Shown piece by piece: positions 51,171 to 60,103 of a stretch of 64,000 nucleotides of DNA (within the stretch, counting starts at the first letter, position 1; each line of letters begins with the position of its first letter). The translations under genes and the position numbers were made by a program. The stretch is taken from contig BPJS01000001.1 in the NCBI GenBank assembly GCA_026004735.1, positions 496,001 through 560,000 on the forward strand, read 5' to 3'. The notes beneath the pieces are model-generated. The model had not been told where the DNA came from. It did not search any database and saw nothing but the letters and a program-made list of their open reading frames with translations. The DNA comes from Isosphaeraceae bacterium (lineage in GTDB: Bacteria; Planctomycetota; Planctomycetia; Isosphaerales; Isosphaeraceae).

Positions 51171-52742
51171 TCATCGCGGGGGCGGCTGGCTCTCGGTCGA
51201 GAGCCGGTTGAGGCTGCGCCGGTAGTGCCATCGTTGCTGCGGGGGACCGAGCCGCGCCGTACGTTTCCTCCAGGCCGACGCCGCCTGAGCCAGCGCGGCG
51301 GCCGGGTCCTCGCCGCGGACGGCGGCCACGCGGGCGGCGTCGAGGTCGGCCAGGTAGCCGTCTGCCTCCGGAATCCGCAGGCCGATCACGACCCGCGGGG
51401 CGTTGATCGTGTCGTTGACAGCCTGGCCCCAGCCGCGGCTATCGACGCCCAGGGCCGACCGCGGGTCGGGCAGCCCCAGCCCCAGGTGCGAATTACGCAC
51501 GGGGAGCATCGGGAACGCCGGGTCGGACACGATGGCGGCGGCCGTTTCCGGGCTGGCGATCATTCGCAGGAAGTCCAGCGCGGCCTGGCGCCGCAGCCCC
51601 TCGGCCGTCGAGCCGATTCCGGCAAACCAGCCGCCGCCGGTTGGCAGATAGCTGGCAATGTTGAGCCGCTCCGGTTCGAGCCAGATCGACCGCATCGGGT
51701 CGAAGACTCGGGGCGATCCGGGCAGCGCGGCCACTCCCACCGGAGCGGGGCGGCGGGGATCGGTCCATTGGGTGGCCCGTTCGGCCAGGTCGATCAGCAT
51801 TGCGGTTCGGCCATCGCGAAACGCGGCGCGGGCCGCGGCCGCATCGAACGAGATCATCTCCGGCGGTCCAACGTCCCGCCAGGCCGCAACCGCCGTCAGG
51901 GCCTCGACAAATGGAGGCGTCTCGATCCGAGGTTCCAGATCCGGCCCGTCGGCGTCGAAGAGCAGTGCGTACTGGTCGGGCGCCTGACCAAGCGCCGTGG
52001 CCCGCGCCAGATACGCCGTCAGGGCCACCCCTTCGGCGTCGTCCGGACCCAGGGCGACGGCCAGCCCAGAATCGACCGCGCCGTCACCGTCCCAGTCCCG
52101 CCCCTGGAAGAACTGCGCCAGGGCGTCCAGCTCCTCCCAGGTTTGGGGTGGCTCAAGCCTCAGGCCCGCCTCCTGCGCTGCGGTCCGATTCGCCTCGGAG
52201 CCAAACGCGTCCCGGCGGTAGACGAGCACCAAGGCCGTGGTTCCCAGGGGTAGCCCCATCCGGTCTTCGCCGTACTTGCCGCCCTGCTCCCGGATCGGCA
52301 GGGCCACGTCGCTGAAGTCGAGCGGATCGCGCTTGGGCGCGTCGAGTTCGACGTCGGCCGAAACCGTCGGCGCCTCATCCGGACCGAGCGGCAGGAACTC
52401 GACCGACCGGATCGCCGCCTCCGGGATCGTCGCCAGCGCGGCCGCCTCGATCAGATCCCCAAGGCGGTCGCCGGGATAGATCACAACGTCGTAATCGGCG
52501 GCTTCCGCGGCCGCGACCGGCTCGGGATGAATCACCAGGCTTGCGCCGGTCTGTTCCTGCCACTCGCCGCTCTGGGCCCGAACGGCTTCCAGCAGCGCCA
52601 CATCCCCGGCCGCCCCAATGCGAAGCTCAACCCCCTGAAACTTGGGCTTGGCCGCGTGGTCCGTGGACCCGCGATCGCCCCCACACCCAGTTGCCAGGAA
52701 TGCCAGCACCACCCATCGCAACCAGGGTCGCCCGACCATCAC
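51171..52742 (-). CDS. Extracellular solute-binding lipoprotein (ABC type), orphan
   Basis: 523 residues. The N-terminus is a lipoprotein signal (RWVVLAFLATGCGGD, lipobox ATGC). The mature part follows the family 1 solute-binding pattern: ASLVIHPEPVAAAEAADYDV, GLPLGTTALVLVYRRDAFG, PQTWEELDALAQFFQG, and a late AFRDGRTAMLIDLAERATQW. The protein probably binds a carbohydrate or related solute outside the membrane. No permease or ATPase gene lies next to it on either side, so it is an orphan in this window. A strong hairpin lies about 80 bases upstream of its start. Confidence 0.88.
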   Translation of the reverse strand: MMVGRPWLRWVVLAFLATGCGGDRGSTDHAAKPKFQGVELRIGAAGDVALLEAVRAQSGEWQEQTGASLVIHPEPVAAAEAADYDVVIYPGDRLGDLIEAAALATIPEAAIRSVEFLPLGPDEAPTVSADVELDAPKRDPLDFSDVALPIREQGGKYGEDRMGLPLGTTALVLVYRRDAFGSEANRTAAQEAGLRLEPPQTWEELDALAQFFQGRDWDGDGAVDSGLAVALGPDDAEGVALTAYLARATALGQAPDQYALLFDADGPDLEPRIETPPFVEALTAVAAWRDVGPPEMISFDAAAARAAFRDGRTAMLIDLAERATQWTDPRRPAPVGVAALPGSPRVFDPMRSIWLEPERLNIASYLPTGGGWFAGIGSTAEGLRRQAALDFLRMIASPETAAAIVSDPAFPMLPVRNSHLGLGLPDPRSALGVDSRGWGQAVNDTINAPRVVIGLRIPEADGYLADLDAARVAAVRGEDPAAALAQAASAWRKRTARLGPPQQRWHYRRSLNRLSTESQPPPR

Positions 52743-52820
52743 GCAGGGAGTCTCCGGAGCGGCGTCTGAGAGACCATCGCCGTCCTCGATCGTAGGCAGA
52801 GCCTGGCGGCCCGGTCAAAC

Positions 52821-52870
52821 GCTCGCGGGGCGAGCCGCCGGCCGGTGTGCCGGCAGCCCGCCCCGCGAGC
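52821..52870 (-). terminator. Strong nested hairpin between two minus-strand genes
   Basis: GCTCGCGGGGCG (52821-52832) and CGCCCCGCGAGC (52859-52870) form a perfect 12-bp stem. Inside it GCCGGC/GCCGGC (52837-52842 and 52849-52854) form a second stem. On the minus strand the stem is followed by GTTTG, a short T-run. It lies 34 bases after the stop of the 227-residue gene, so it should terminate that transcript. Confidence 0.65.
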
Positions 52871-52903
52871 AGGACGACTCAAGCGGGCCTGATCACTGCC
52901 GAT

Positions 52904-53587
52904 TCAAACGTCGATGCCCAGGCGATACCGCAGCTCGTCGAAGCGCTGCTTGTATTCGTCGTCGGTCGAGTGTAGGTGCTCGGCCTCCGACAAGAACCGG
53001 ATCGTGTCGTCGCGGCGCAGCCCGTGCGACCGGAGAATCGCCTCGAACGGCTCCAGGTCATGGGCGTAGACAAACAGCAGCTTGTGCTCGTCGAACTGCA
53101 CTTCCATCGGGCCCTCGGGATTGAGCGCGGCGATGCCCGTGCAGCCGTCGTTGAGGAGCAGGTCCTCGTAGTCGTAGAGCGTGCTCCGCAGGATCACGCT
53201 GTCGATGTGTTCGCGGTAAAGATCCTCGTGCGCGCCCGGCTCGCTGTCGTGGCTCGACTCCATCACGACATCGACCTCGTCACCGAGCGGTTCGAGCAGA
53301 TCCATGAAGACCTCGAACAGACGCTCGGCTGAGACGCTCGCGGCCAGCACCGGCATGGTGTTGCCGCTCTCCGGATCACGGTAGACATCCCGGCGGTAGC
53401 CCTCACGCGGAATCACCTCCAGATCGACCGACGGCCGCACCGCGTCGGTCAGGGCGAAATCCCCGTAACGGCCCACTTGCAGATGGGCATCCAGCTCATC
53501 CTGGGTCAGATCCTCGAAGCTGGTGCGTGGCATGCGTCCGGGGGTGGTCCGCAAGACACGCTCGAGGAAACGCTGCAGAAAACTCAT
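52904..53587 (-). CDS. Conserved-looking hypothetical protein, acidic
   Basis: 227 residues starting at the ATG before SFLQRFLERVLRTTP. The rest is strongly acidic and mixed alpha/beta (TQDELDAHLQVGRYGDFALT, FEVFMDLLEPLGDEVDVVME, DYEDLLLNDGCTGIAALNPE, FDEHKLLFVYAHDLEPFEAI). No signal peptide, membrane helix or known catalytic motif is seen. Codon usage matches its neighbours. It is followed by a strong terminator-like hairpin, so it is probably monocistronic. A longer frame from 53761 is not favoured. Confidence 0.7.
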   Translation of the reverse strand: MSFLQRFLERVLRTTPGRMPRTSFEDLTQDELDAHLQVGRYGDFALTDAVRPSVDLEVIPREGYRRDVYRDPESGNTMPVLAASVSAERLFEVFMDLLEPLGDEVDVVMESSHDSEPGAHEDLYREHIDSVILRSTLYDYEDLLLNDGCTGIAALNPEGPMEVQFDEHKLLFVYAHDLEPFEAILRSHGLRRDDTIRFLSEAEHLHSTDDEYKQRFDELRYRLGIDV

Positions 53588-54128
53588 GGGAAAAGGATCC
53601 CTCGCCCCGGGAACCGTGAAGAACGGAAACGATGATGTCAACGTCCTCGGACCGCGCCAGGCGGCTCGGTTTGCCCGAACGTGGCCATCCCGGGCCATCG
53701 CACCTGGCGCCGCGCCCAAGGCGGAAGACCCACCCCGGGACGGTTGCCTCTCCCTCGGCACCGCTCGAACGCCGTTTCGACCTTTGCTCTGCTACTATAT
53801 ACCATGTAACGCGCTCAACAGCGGGGGGCCTCGAAAAAACAAACTGAAGCCCCCGACCGCCGGCAACCGAAGATGGCTGGAATCGCGCCGCTCGAACCAT
53901 CCGGTCCCAGCAGCCATTCCCCCAAGCAAACCGGATGCCAGACCCATGGGGGACCTGGCCACGCGGCCCTTCGGTCCGTCCTGGCCGAGACTTGAGTCCA
54001 ACAGTCCGCCCCGGCTCGCGCGCTGGCCGCCTGGGCCGATTGTTCAAAGCACAAGGCTGGGCCGGCTTGCCGACCTCCACAAAGCGGTGCGACAATCCGC
54101 CTCAAACCAGACAGGGGAGGCGCTGCTC
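53588..54128. other. Divergent intergenic region with an A+T-rich patch
   Basis: About 540 bases between the acidic protein gene (minus) and the dipeptidase (plus). The patch at 53786-53808 (gctctgctactatatacc) is by far the most A+T-rich sequence here and probably lies in one of the two promoters. I cannot assign -35/-10 boxes with certainty. No gene is seen. Confidence 0.4.
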
Positions 54129-55505
54129 ATGGCCCACGCACCCGAGACGATCGACGCCTATCTGGCCGACCACGCGGCCCGCTTCGAAGGCCAACTGTTT
54201 GAGCTGCTCCGCATCCCCAGCGTCAGCGCTCAGCCCGACCACAACGCCGACACCCGCCGGGCCGCCCAGTGGGTCCGCGACGACCTGATCGCCCTGGGCG
54301 TCCCCGCCGAGCTGATCGAGTTCGACTCCGGACACCCGATCGTCTACGGCGAACGGCTCGACGCCCCGGGCCAGCCGACCCTGCTCATCTACGGCCACTA
54401 CGACGTCCAACCCCCCGAACCGCTCGAACCCTGGCTCTCCCCACCCTTCGAGCCGACCGTGCGCGACGGCAACGTCTACGCACGCGGCGCCACCGACGAC
54501 AAGGGCCAGATGTTCACCCATCTCAAGGCCGCCGAGGCCTGGCTCAAGACGGTCGGCCGGCTCCCGGTCAACGTCAAGTTCCTCATCGAGGGCGAAGAGG
54601 AGGTCGGCGGCAAAAATCTCGAAGCCTTCCTGGCCGCCCAGACCCGGAAACTCGCCTGCGACTACGCTGTGATCTCCGACACCAGCCAATTCGCTCCCGG
54701 TCTGCCGGCCATCACCTACGGCCTCAAGGGCCTGGCCTACTTCGAGCTTCGCGTCCAGGGCGCGAACCGCGACCTCCACTCCGGCACCTTTGGCGGCGCC
54801 GTCCAAAACCCCCTGAACGCCCTCTGCCAGATCCTGGCCAGCCTCAAAGGAGCCGACGGCCGCATCCAGGTCGAAGGCTTCTACGACGACGTCCGTCCGC
54901 TCGAAGACTGGGAACGCGCCGCCTTCGCCCAGTTGCCGTTTTCCGAGGCTGACTTTGCCGCCGATCTGGGCGTGGCCGAACTCTTCGGCGAGGTCGGCTA
55001 CTCGACCCTCGAACGCAAGTGGGCCCGGCCGACTTGCGACGTCCACGGCCTCTGGGGGGGCTACGCGGGTCCAGGGCCGAAGACCGTCCTACCCTGCAAG
55101 GCTGGCGCCAAGTTCAGCTTCCGCCTCGTTCCCGACCAGGACAACCGCACGATCGCCCAGGCCGTCCGCCGCCACATCGAGCGGCACACCCCGCCGGGCG
55201 TCACCTGGGAGCTGGAGGAGATGCACGGCGCTCCGGCTGTGCTCGTCGATACCACAACGCCCGGCTTCGCCGCCGCCACTCGGGCCATCGAAACCGCCTT
55301 TGGCACCCGGCCGGTCTTCATCCGCGAAGGCGGCTCGATCCCCGTCGTCGGGCTGATCAAGCAACACCTGAAGGTCGACACCCTCCTGCTCGGCTGGGGC
55401 CAGAACGACGACAACCTCCACGGGCCCAACGAGAAATTTTCCCTGGCCGACTTCCACCGCGGCATCCGAGCCAGCGCCCACCTGATGGCCGAACTGGCCG
55501 GCTAG
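54129..55505 (+). CDS. M20-family dipeptidase/peptidase
   Basis: 458 residues. Zinc-site motifs of the M20 family are present in order: LLIYGHYDVQPPEPL (His, with downstream Asp), ARGATDDKGQMF (bridging Asp), FLIEGEEEVGG (catalytic Glu and ligand Glu), YAVISDTSQFAPGLPAITYG, and DDNLHGPNEKFSL at the end (His ligand). The lid domain runs from about residue 195 (LHSGTFGGAVQNPLNAL). It likely hydrolyses small peptides in the cytosol. GGGGAGG lies about 9 bases before the ATG at 54129, and a longer frame upstream is rejected. A hairpin follows the stop. Confidence 0.93.
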   Translation: MAHAPETIDAYLADHAARFEGQLFELLRIPSVSAQPDHNADTRRAAQWVRDDLIALGVPAELIEFDSGHPIVYGERLDAPGQPTLLIYGHYDVQPPEPLEPWLSPPFEPTVRDGNVYARGATDDKGQMFTHLKAAEAWLKTVGRLPVNVKFLIEGEEEVGGKNLEAFLAAQTRKLACDYAVISDTSQFAPGLPAITYGLKGLAYFELRVQGANRDLHSGTFGGAVQNPLNALCQILASLKGADGRIQVEGFYDDVRPLEDWERAAFAQLPFSEADFAADLGVAELFGEVGYSTLERKWARPTCDVHGLWGGYAGPGPKTVLPCKAGAKFSFRLVPDQDNRTIAQAVRRHIERHTPPGVTWELEEMHGAPAVLVDTTTPGFAAATRAIETAFGTRPVFIREGGSIPVVGLIKQHLKVDTLLLGWGQNDDNLHGPNEKFSLADFHRGIRASAHLMAELAG

Positions 55506-55526
55506 GCGACGCTCTGCGCCGGGCGT

Positions 55527-55553
55527 TCGGCGCCGCGACGGCCCTGGCGCCGA
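55527..55553 (+). terminator. Hairpin after the dipeptidase gene
   Basis: TCGGCGCC (55527-55534) and GGCGCCGA (55546-55553) form a perfect 8-bp stem with an 11-base loop, 22 bases after the stop. There is no U-tract. Confidence 0.5.
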
Positions 55554-55588
55554 CCGCCGTACCACGATCCTCCGAAGAAGGTGGTCCG

Positions 55589-55788
55589 ATGAAGCTCGCC
55601 GAGGCCCTGATCATTCGCGCCGATTGCCAGAAGCGGCTCGAACGGCCAGCAAGTCGGAGGTCCGGTTCAAGAGCACTGTGCCCGTCGCCGCACTCCAGAA
55701 GGCGGCCGACGACCTGGCCCGCGACCACCGCGAACTCGACGCCCGGATTCAGGAAACCAACTGGAGGACCGACCTGATCGAATCATAA
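55589..55788 (+). pseudogene. Decayed DIP1984-family gene, internal deletion plus frameshift
   Basis: Reading from the ATG at 55589, preceded by GAAGAAGGTGG, the product begins MKLAEALIIRADCQKRLER, the usual start of the DIP1984 family (short helical cytosolic proteins of unknown role, about 150 residues). After about 19 codons the frame no longer matches. In another frame, from about 55646 to a TAA at 55786-55788, the sequence gives SKSEVRFKSTVPVAALQ and ends ARIQETNWRTDLIES, which matches the family C-terminus. The missing middle (about 80-90 residues) and the frame change show a deletion with a frameshift. The whole remnant is 200 bases, not a multiple of three. Confidence 0.7.
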
Positions 55789-55805
55789 AACCAGGGGACG
55801 CGCGG

Positions 55806-55837
55806 GCGGCTTCCCCGGCCAATCGCCGGGGGGCCGC
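55806..55837 (+). terminator. Hairpin after the DIP1984 remnant
   Basis: CCCCGGC (55813-55819), loop CAATC, and GCCGGGG (55825-55831) form a 7-bp stem extended by G-U pairs and four more pairs beyond a bulge. It lies about 20 bases after the pseudogene stop. Confidence 0.45.
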
Positions 55838-56174
55838 TCGGTGTCGTCGCCGCAAACCGTCGGGGCGAGCCCAAATCCCCCTCCCGCTTGGGTCAATGCG
55901 CGCTCAATGGTCGCTTCAGGGGCCGCGCGAAAACCTTGATCGTGAGGCCCCGCACCGTCACCAGCGCACCAGGCATCGCGAAATGTCACCACCACGGGCT
56001 GACCGGCAGTTTCGCGACAGCGAGGGTGGGACAGGGGTTCGCGTCCTCGGCTGATCCAGCGGTCGCGGCGGGATCGTCGCTCGCGCAATCGAATACCTGT
56101 TACACTGAGTCGGCAATTGGCCCGGCCGGTTCCCGGGTCGACGCCGTACGAGTCCGCCCCAGACCCGACCACCG
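55838..56174. other. Region upstream of serS without a supported gene
   Basis: About 340 bases. A minus-strand frame covers it but ends without a ribosome binding site and reads as Arg/Gly-rich noise. I see no T-box or other leader element and no clear promoter. Confidence 0.35.
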
Positions 56175-57467
56175 ATGATCGACCTGAAGCTTCTGCTAGC
56201 GGACCCCGCCGCGATCCGCCGCAACTGCCAGGCCCGCCGGGTTCCCGACGACGTGACCGCCGAAGTCGATCGGCTTGTCGAACTCGAGGCCCGGCGCAAG
56301 GCGGCCCTCCAGGAGGTCGAAGAGCTTCGCCGCCGTCAGAACGAGATCGCGCAGGCGACCGGCAAGGAAAAAGACCCGGCCCGGCGGAACGAGCTGATCG
56401 CCGAAGGCAAGCGGCTCAAGGAAGAAGCCACCGCACGCGAAGAAGAACTCCGGACGCTCGAAGCTGAGGTTCGGGACCGGCTGATGCGGTTGCCCAACTT
56501 GACCCACCCGGAGGCCCCCGTCGGTGGCGAGGACGCCAGCCGCGAGCTTCGCCGCTGGGGCGAGCCGCGCCGCTTCGACTTCACCCCGAAGGATCACGTC
56601 GAAATCGGCAAGGCGCTCGACATCCTGGACTTCGAGGCCGGCGGCAAAGTCACCGGTCACGGCTTCTACTTCCTCAAGGGCGACGCCGTGCTGCTCGACC
56701 TGGCGCTGCAACAGTACGCCCTTCAGATGCTCATCCGGGAAGGCTTCCGGCCGATCATCACGCCCGACCTGGCCCGCAACGCCATCCTCGAGGGAATCGG
56801 CTTCCAGCCCCGCGGACCAGAGACCCAGGTCTACTCGATCGAAGGGACCGACCTGAGCCTGATCGGCACCGCCGAAATCACCCTCGGCGGCCTGCATGCT
56901 GACGAGATCCTCGACGCGGCCCGGCTCCCGCTCAAATACGTCGGCATCTCCCATTGCTTCCGCACCGAAGCCGGCGCCGGCGGCCGGGTCAGCAAGGGAC
57001 TCTACCGCGTCCACCAGTTTACCAAGGTCGAGATGTTCGCCTTCACCGAGGGCACCCTCGAAGCCTCAGGGCGGATGCATCAGGAGTTGCTGCGAATCGA
57101 GGAAGCGATTTTCCAAGGACTAGGCCTGCCGTATCGGGTTTTGGACATCGCCTCGGGCGACCTCGGCGGTCCGGCCTATCGCAAGTTCGACATCGAAGCC
57201 TGGATGCCCGGACGCGGCGACGCCGGCGAGTACGGCGAAGTGACCAGCACCTCCGACTGCACCGACTACCAGGCCCGCCGCCTCAACATCCGCTACAAGC
57301 AGGCCGGCCAAAAGGGCACCCGCTTCGTCCACACCCTCAACGGCACGGCCATCGCTGTCAGCCGGGCGCTCTTGGCCATTCTCGAAAACTACCAGCGGGC
57401 TGACGGCACCGTCGACGTGCCCGAGGTCCTCCAGCCCTGGGTCGGCAAAACCACCCTCGGGGCCTGA
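56175..57467 (+). CDS. serS: Seryl-tRNA synthetase
   Basis: 430 residues, normal length. The N-terminal coiled-coil arm (about 30-100) binds tRNA(Ser). The class II core has motif 2 in CFRTEAGAGGRVSKGLYRVH with QFTKVEMF, and motif 3 in NGTAIAVSRALLAILENYQ, plus the substrate loop TSTSDCTDYQARRLNIRY. It charges tRNA(Ser) with serine. The ATG at 56175 is the family start, but no clear ribosome binding site precedes it. It is flanked by intergenic gaps on both sides, so it is probably monocistronic. Confidence 0.97.
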   Translation: MIDLKLLLADPAAIRRNCQARRVPDDVTAEVDRLVELEARRKAALQEVEELRRRQNEIAQATGKEKDPARRNELIAEGKRLKEEATAREEELRTLEAEVRDRLMRLPNLTHPEAPVGGEDASRELRRWGEPRRFDFTPKDHVEIGKALDILDFEAGGKVTGHGFYFLKGDAVLLDLALQQYALQMLIREGFRPIITPDLARNAILEGIGFQPRGPETQVYSIEGTDLSLIGTAEITLGGLHADEILDAARLPLKYVGISHCFRTEAGAGGRVSKGLYRVHQFTKVEMFAFTEGTLEASGRMHQELLRIEEAIFQGLGLPYRVLDIASGDLGGPAYRKFDIEAWMPGRGDAGEYGEVTSTSDCTDYQARRLNIRYKQAGQKGTRFVHTLNGTAIAVSRALLAILENYQRADGTVDVPEVLQPWVGKTTLGA

Positions 57468-57495
57468 TCCGCTCCGATAAGCCCCAATCCGGCCG

Positions 57496-57525
57496 TTTCC
57501 AATCACGCCGGCGATCGGCTATAAT
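57496..57525 (+). promoter_or_regulatory. Sigma-70-like promoter upstream of mgtE
   Basis: TATAAT at 57520-57525 is a perfect -10 box, and TTTCCA at 57496-57501 is a weak -35 box with an 18-base spacer. The start point would be near 57532, giving a leader of about 120 bases before the mgtE ATG. Confidence 0.5.
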
Positions 57526-57650
57526 TTTGCGTCCCTCGACGCACTGAGCGACCGCAGGGAGCGGGCGCTCCCCGCGTCTTCCGTGAGCCTGACTCCCGTG
57601 ACCGCCCCGCAGCGGAATCTCGTCGGCGCTGCCTCTGCCCGGAGTTGCCC

Positions 57651-59042
57651 ATGCCGCTACGCAACCCGCTGCTGGTCCCCGACCTCCGCGAGCTGATCCA
57701 GGCGGGCGAAACCGCAGCGGTGCGCGATTTCCTGGCCGACCTGCATCCCGGCCAGGTCGCCGAGCTGGTCGAAGACTTCGGCGCTCCCGAGGGCGACAAA
57801 CTTCTCAATCTTCTCGATCCCCGGCAACGCGCCGAGGTCTTCGGCTATATCGACGGCGAGAATCAGATCCGCCTCATCGAGGCGATGGATCCCGCCGACG
57901 CGGCCGCGATGCTCCACGTCATGTCTCACGACGAGCGCGCTGACCTGGTCCAGCGCCTCGATGACGACATCGTCGATGGAATCCTCCGCCGCTTGGCCCA
58001 CGCCGAGCGCGAGGACATCCGCCGTCTGGCCAGCTACGAGCCAGGCACCGCCGGCGCCGTCATGACCACCGACTACGCCACCCTCCCCCCCCACATCACC
58101 GTCCGCGAGGCCATCGACCGGCTCCGCCAGGAAGCCCCCGACCGCGAAACGATCTACTACAACTACGTCGTCGACGAAAACCGCCGCCTGCTCGGGTTTG
58201 TCTCGCTTAAGGATCTCTTCCTGGCACGCCCCCGCGCCCGGGTCGACGAGATCATGAAGACCGACCTGATCGTCGCCCGCCTCGACGAAGACCAGGAATC
58301 GGTCGCCAAAAAGGTCGAGGAATACGACCTGATCGCCATCCCCGTCGTCGACGCCGAGGACCGCCTCGTCGGCATCGTCACCTACGACGACGCCGCCGAC
58401 ATCCTCCGCCAGGAACAGGCCGAGGACCTGATCCGCTTCGGTGGCGTCTCCCCCGACCCCGAGGCCGACAGCGAACCCTACTGGCAAAGCAGCGCCTTCA
58501 CCTCGGTGCGTCGCCGGATCAAGTGGCTGCTGATGCTCTTCGTCGCCGAAAACTTCACCTACCCCGTCTTCGAACACTTCAAGTGGCTCGAGGGCGACTC
58601 CTATTTTCCCTCCCTTGGCTTCTTTGTCGCCCTCCTGATCGGCACCGGCGGCAACGCCGGCAGCCAGACCGTCTCGACCGTCATCCGCGGCCTGGCCCTG
58701 GGCGAGATCAAGCGGCGCGACATCTGGCGCGTCCTCGGCCGCGAAGCCCTCACCGGCCTGATCCTCGGCTGCGCCTTGGGCCTGACCGGCTTGGTCTATT
58801 CCCACTTCTACCGCCACCAACCCTGGGGGATCTCCCTCGTGGTGGGCCTCACCCTGCTCTGCATCTGCCTCTGGGCCAACACCATCGGCTCGCTCGTTCC
58901 GCTCGTGGCCACACGCTTCGGGCTGGACCCGGCCGTGATCTCCGCACCGTTCATCACCACCCTCGTCGACGCCACCGGTCTGATCATCTACTACTCCATC
59001 GCCATCTTCATCCTTCTGCGACTCGGCTTCGGGACCGGCTGA
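57651..59042 (+). CDS. mgtE: Magnesium transporter MgtE
   Basis: 463 residues. The N domain (superhelical, about 1-130) is followed by tandem CBS domains (VMTTDYATLPPHITVREAID, then VDEIMKTDLIVARLDEDQES), a connecting plug helix and five C-terminal membrane helices (LGFFVALLIGTGGNAGSQTV with the channel-lining Gly/Asn, VVGLTLLCICLWANTIGSLV). It forms a Mg2+ channel closed by Mg2+ binding to the N/CBS domains. GGAG is 6 bases before the ATG at 57651. A sigma-70-like promoter lies about 120 bases upstream. Confidence 0.95.
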   Translation: MPLRNPLLVPDLRELIQAGETAAVRDFLADLHPGQVAELVEDFGAPEGDKLLNLLDPRQRAEVFGYIDGENQIRLIEAMDPADAAAMLHVMSHDERADLVQRLDDDIVDGILRRLAHAEREDIRRLASYEPGTAGAVMTTDYATLPPHITVREAIDRLRQEAPDRETIYYNYVVDENRRLLGFVSLKDLFLARPRARVDEIMKTDLIVARLDEDQESVAKKVEEYDLIAIPVVDAEDRLVGIVTYDDAADILRQEQAEDLIRFGGVSPDPEADSEPYWQSSAFTSVRRRIKWLLMLFVAENFTYPVFEHFKWLEGDSYFPSLGFFVALLIGTGGNAGSQTVSTVIRGLALGEIKRRDIWRVLGREALTGLILGCALGLTGLVYSHFYRHQPWGISLVVGLTLLCICLWANTIGSLVPLVATRFGLDPAVISAPFITTLVDATGLIIYYSIAIFILLRLGFGTG

Positions 59043-59095
59043 CCGAATCCGTCCCGGTTCCGAGCGCTTTCCCCCCGGATGCCTCCCCGCCCCCG

Positions 59096-59863
59096 ATGCA
59101 CTTCGCCGACTTGACCGCCCCCGAAATCCGGGCCTTACCGCGCGATACGGTCCTCGTCGTCGCTCCGATCGCCGCCTGCGAACAACACGCCAACCATTTG
59201 CCCGTCTTCACCGACGCCATCCTCTGCAACGCCGTCGCCGACCGCCTCGAGGCCGCGTTGCCCGACCAGATCCTCCTGCTCCCGCTGCTCTGGCTCGGCG
59301 CCAGCGAACACCACCTTCCGTTCGGAGGCACGCTCACGGCAACCCTCCCCACCTACGAAACCCTCCTCGTCGAACTGATCAGCCCGCTTCTGCGTGACGG
59401 ATTCCGCCGCATCCTGATGCTCAACGGCCACGGCGGCAACATCGATCCGATGCGGGTCGCCCTCCGCCGGCTCGACGTCCTCTTTCCGGGGACCGTTCTA
59501 GCCGGCGCCGCCTACTGGGATCTCGCCGCCGATGAGCTGGCCCGCCTCTGCCGTGGACCACGCACATCGATGGGCCACGCCTGCGAAATCGAGACCGCCC
59601 TGATGCTCCACCTCCGCCCCGAACTGGTCCGCCGCGACCAAATCCAGGACGATCCGCCGCTGCCCAAGGACGGTCTGGGCGGACTGACGATCGCCGCCGA
59701 CTTCGGACGCATCACCCGCCAGGGCGCCATCGGATATCCCGAGTCGGCCGACGCCGAGACCGGCTGCCGCATGCTCGACGCGATCGCCGATCGCGTACGT
59801 TGCGTCGCTCTGAAGCTGCTCGACCTGCCAACCAGCACCCCAGCCACTGGCCCACGCCCGTAA
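59096..59863 (+). CDS. Creatininase-family amidohydrolase
   Basis: 255 residues. The metal-binding segments of the creatininase superfamily are present: PIAACEQHANHLPVFTD (Glu, His, Asp), then LMLNGHGGNIDPM and GHACEIETALMLHLRPEL (Glu). This superfamily includes creatinine amidohydrolase and the FAPy deformylase/MftE-like hydrolases, so the substrate is unclear. It starts 53 bases after mgtE on the same strand, with no strong ribosome binding site. A longer frame upstream runs into mgtE and is rejected. Confidence 0.87.
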   Translation: MHFADLTAPEIRALPRDTVLVVAPIAACEQHANHLPVFTDAILCNAVADRLEAALPDQILLLPLLWLGASEHHLPFGGTLTATLPTYETLLVELISPLLRDGFRRILMLNGHGGNIDPMRVALRRLDVLFPGTVLAGAAYWDLAADELARLCRGPRTSMGHACEIETALMLHLRPELVRRDQIQDDPPLPKDGLGGLTIAADFGRITRQGAIGYPESADAETGCRMLDAIADRVRCVALKLLDLPTSTPATGPRP

Positions 59864-60103
59864 CCGTTCATCGACCAGGCCAGCGGCGGCCGACCCGTCT
59901 CGACGCCCCTCACCCAGGCCGGGCCCCGCTCCCTTATTGGCGAAGCCCGGCAAGCGTCCGAGTTGGCTTAAGCTCGGGCACCTCTTGGTCGTTCCAACTG
60001 CTGGGGACCAGCTCCGCCTGCGCACCGGTCGAAATGGTTATGATTCCGGAGTCAGGCTCCGTCGCGTTCCCTGCTCCCCTCGACCCGCCCTGGACGCCGC
60101 TCC

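Noticed and set aside
55783..56172. A 129-codon minus-strand frame upstream of serS
   Set aside because: Short, Arg/Gly-rich, no ribosome binding site, and it overlaps the pseudogene end. Not supported as a gene.
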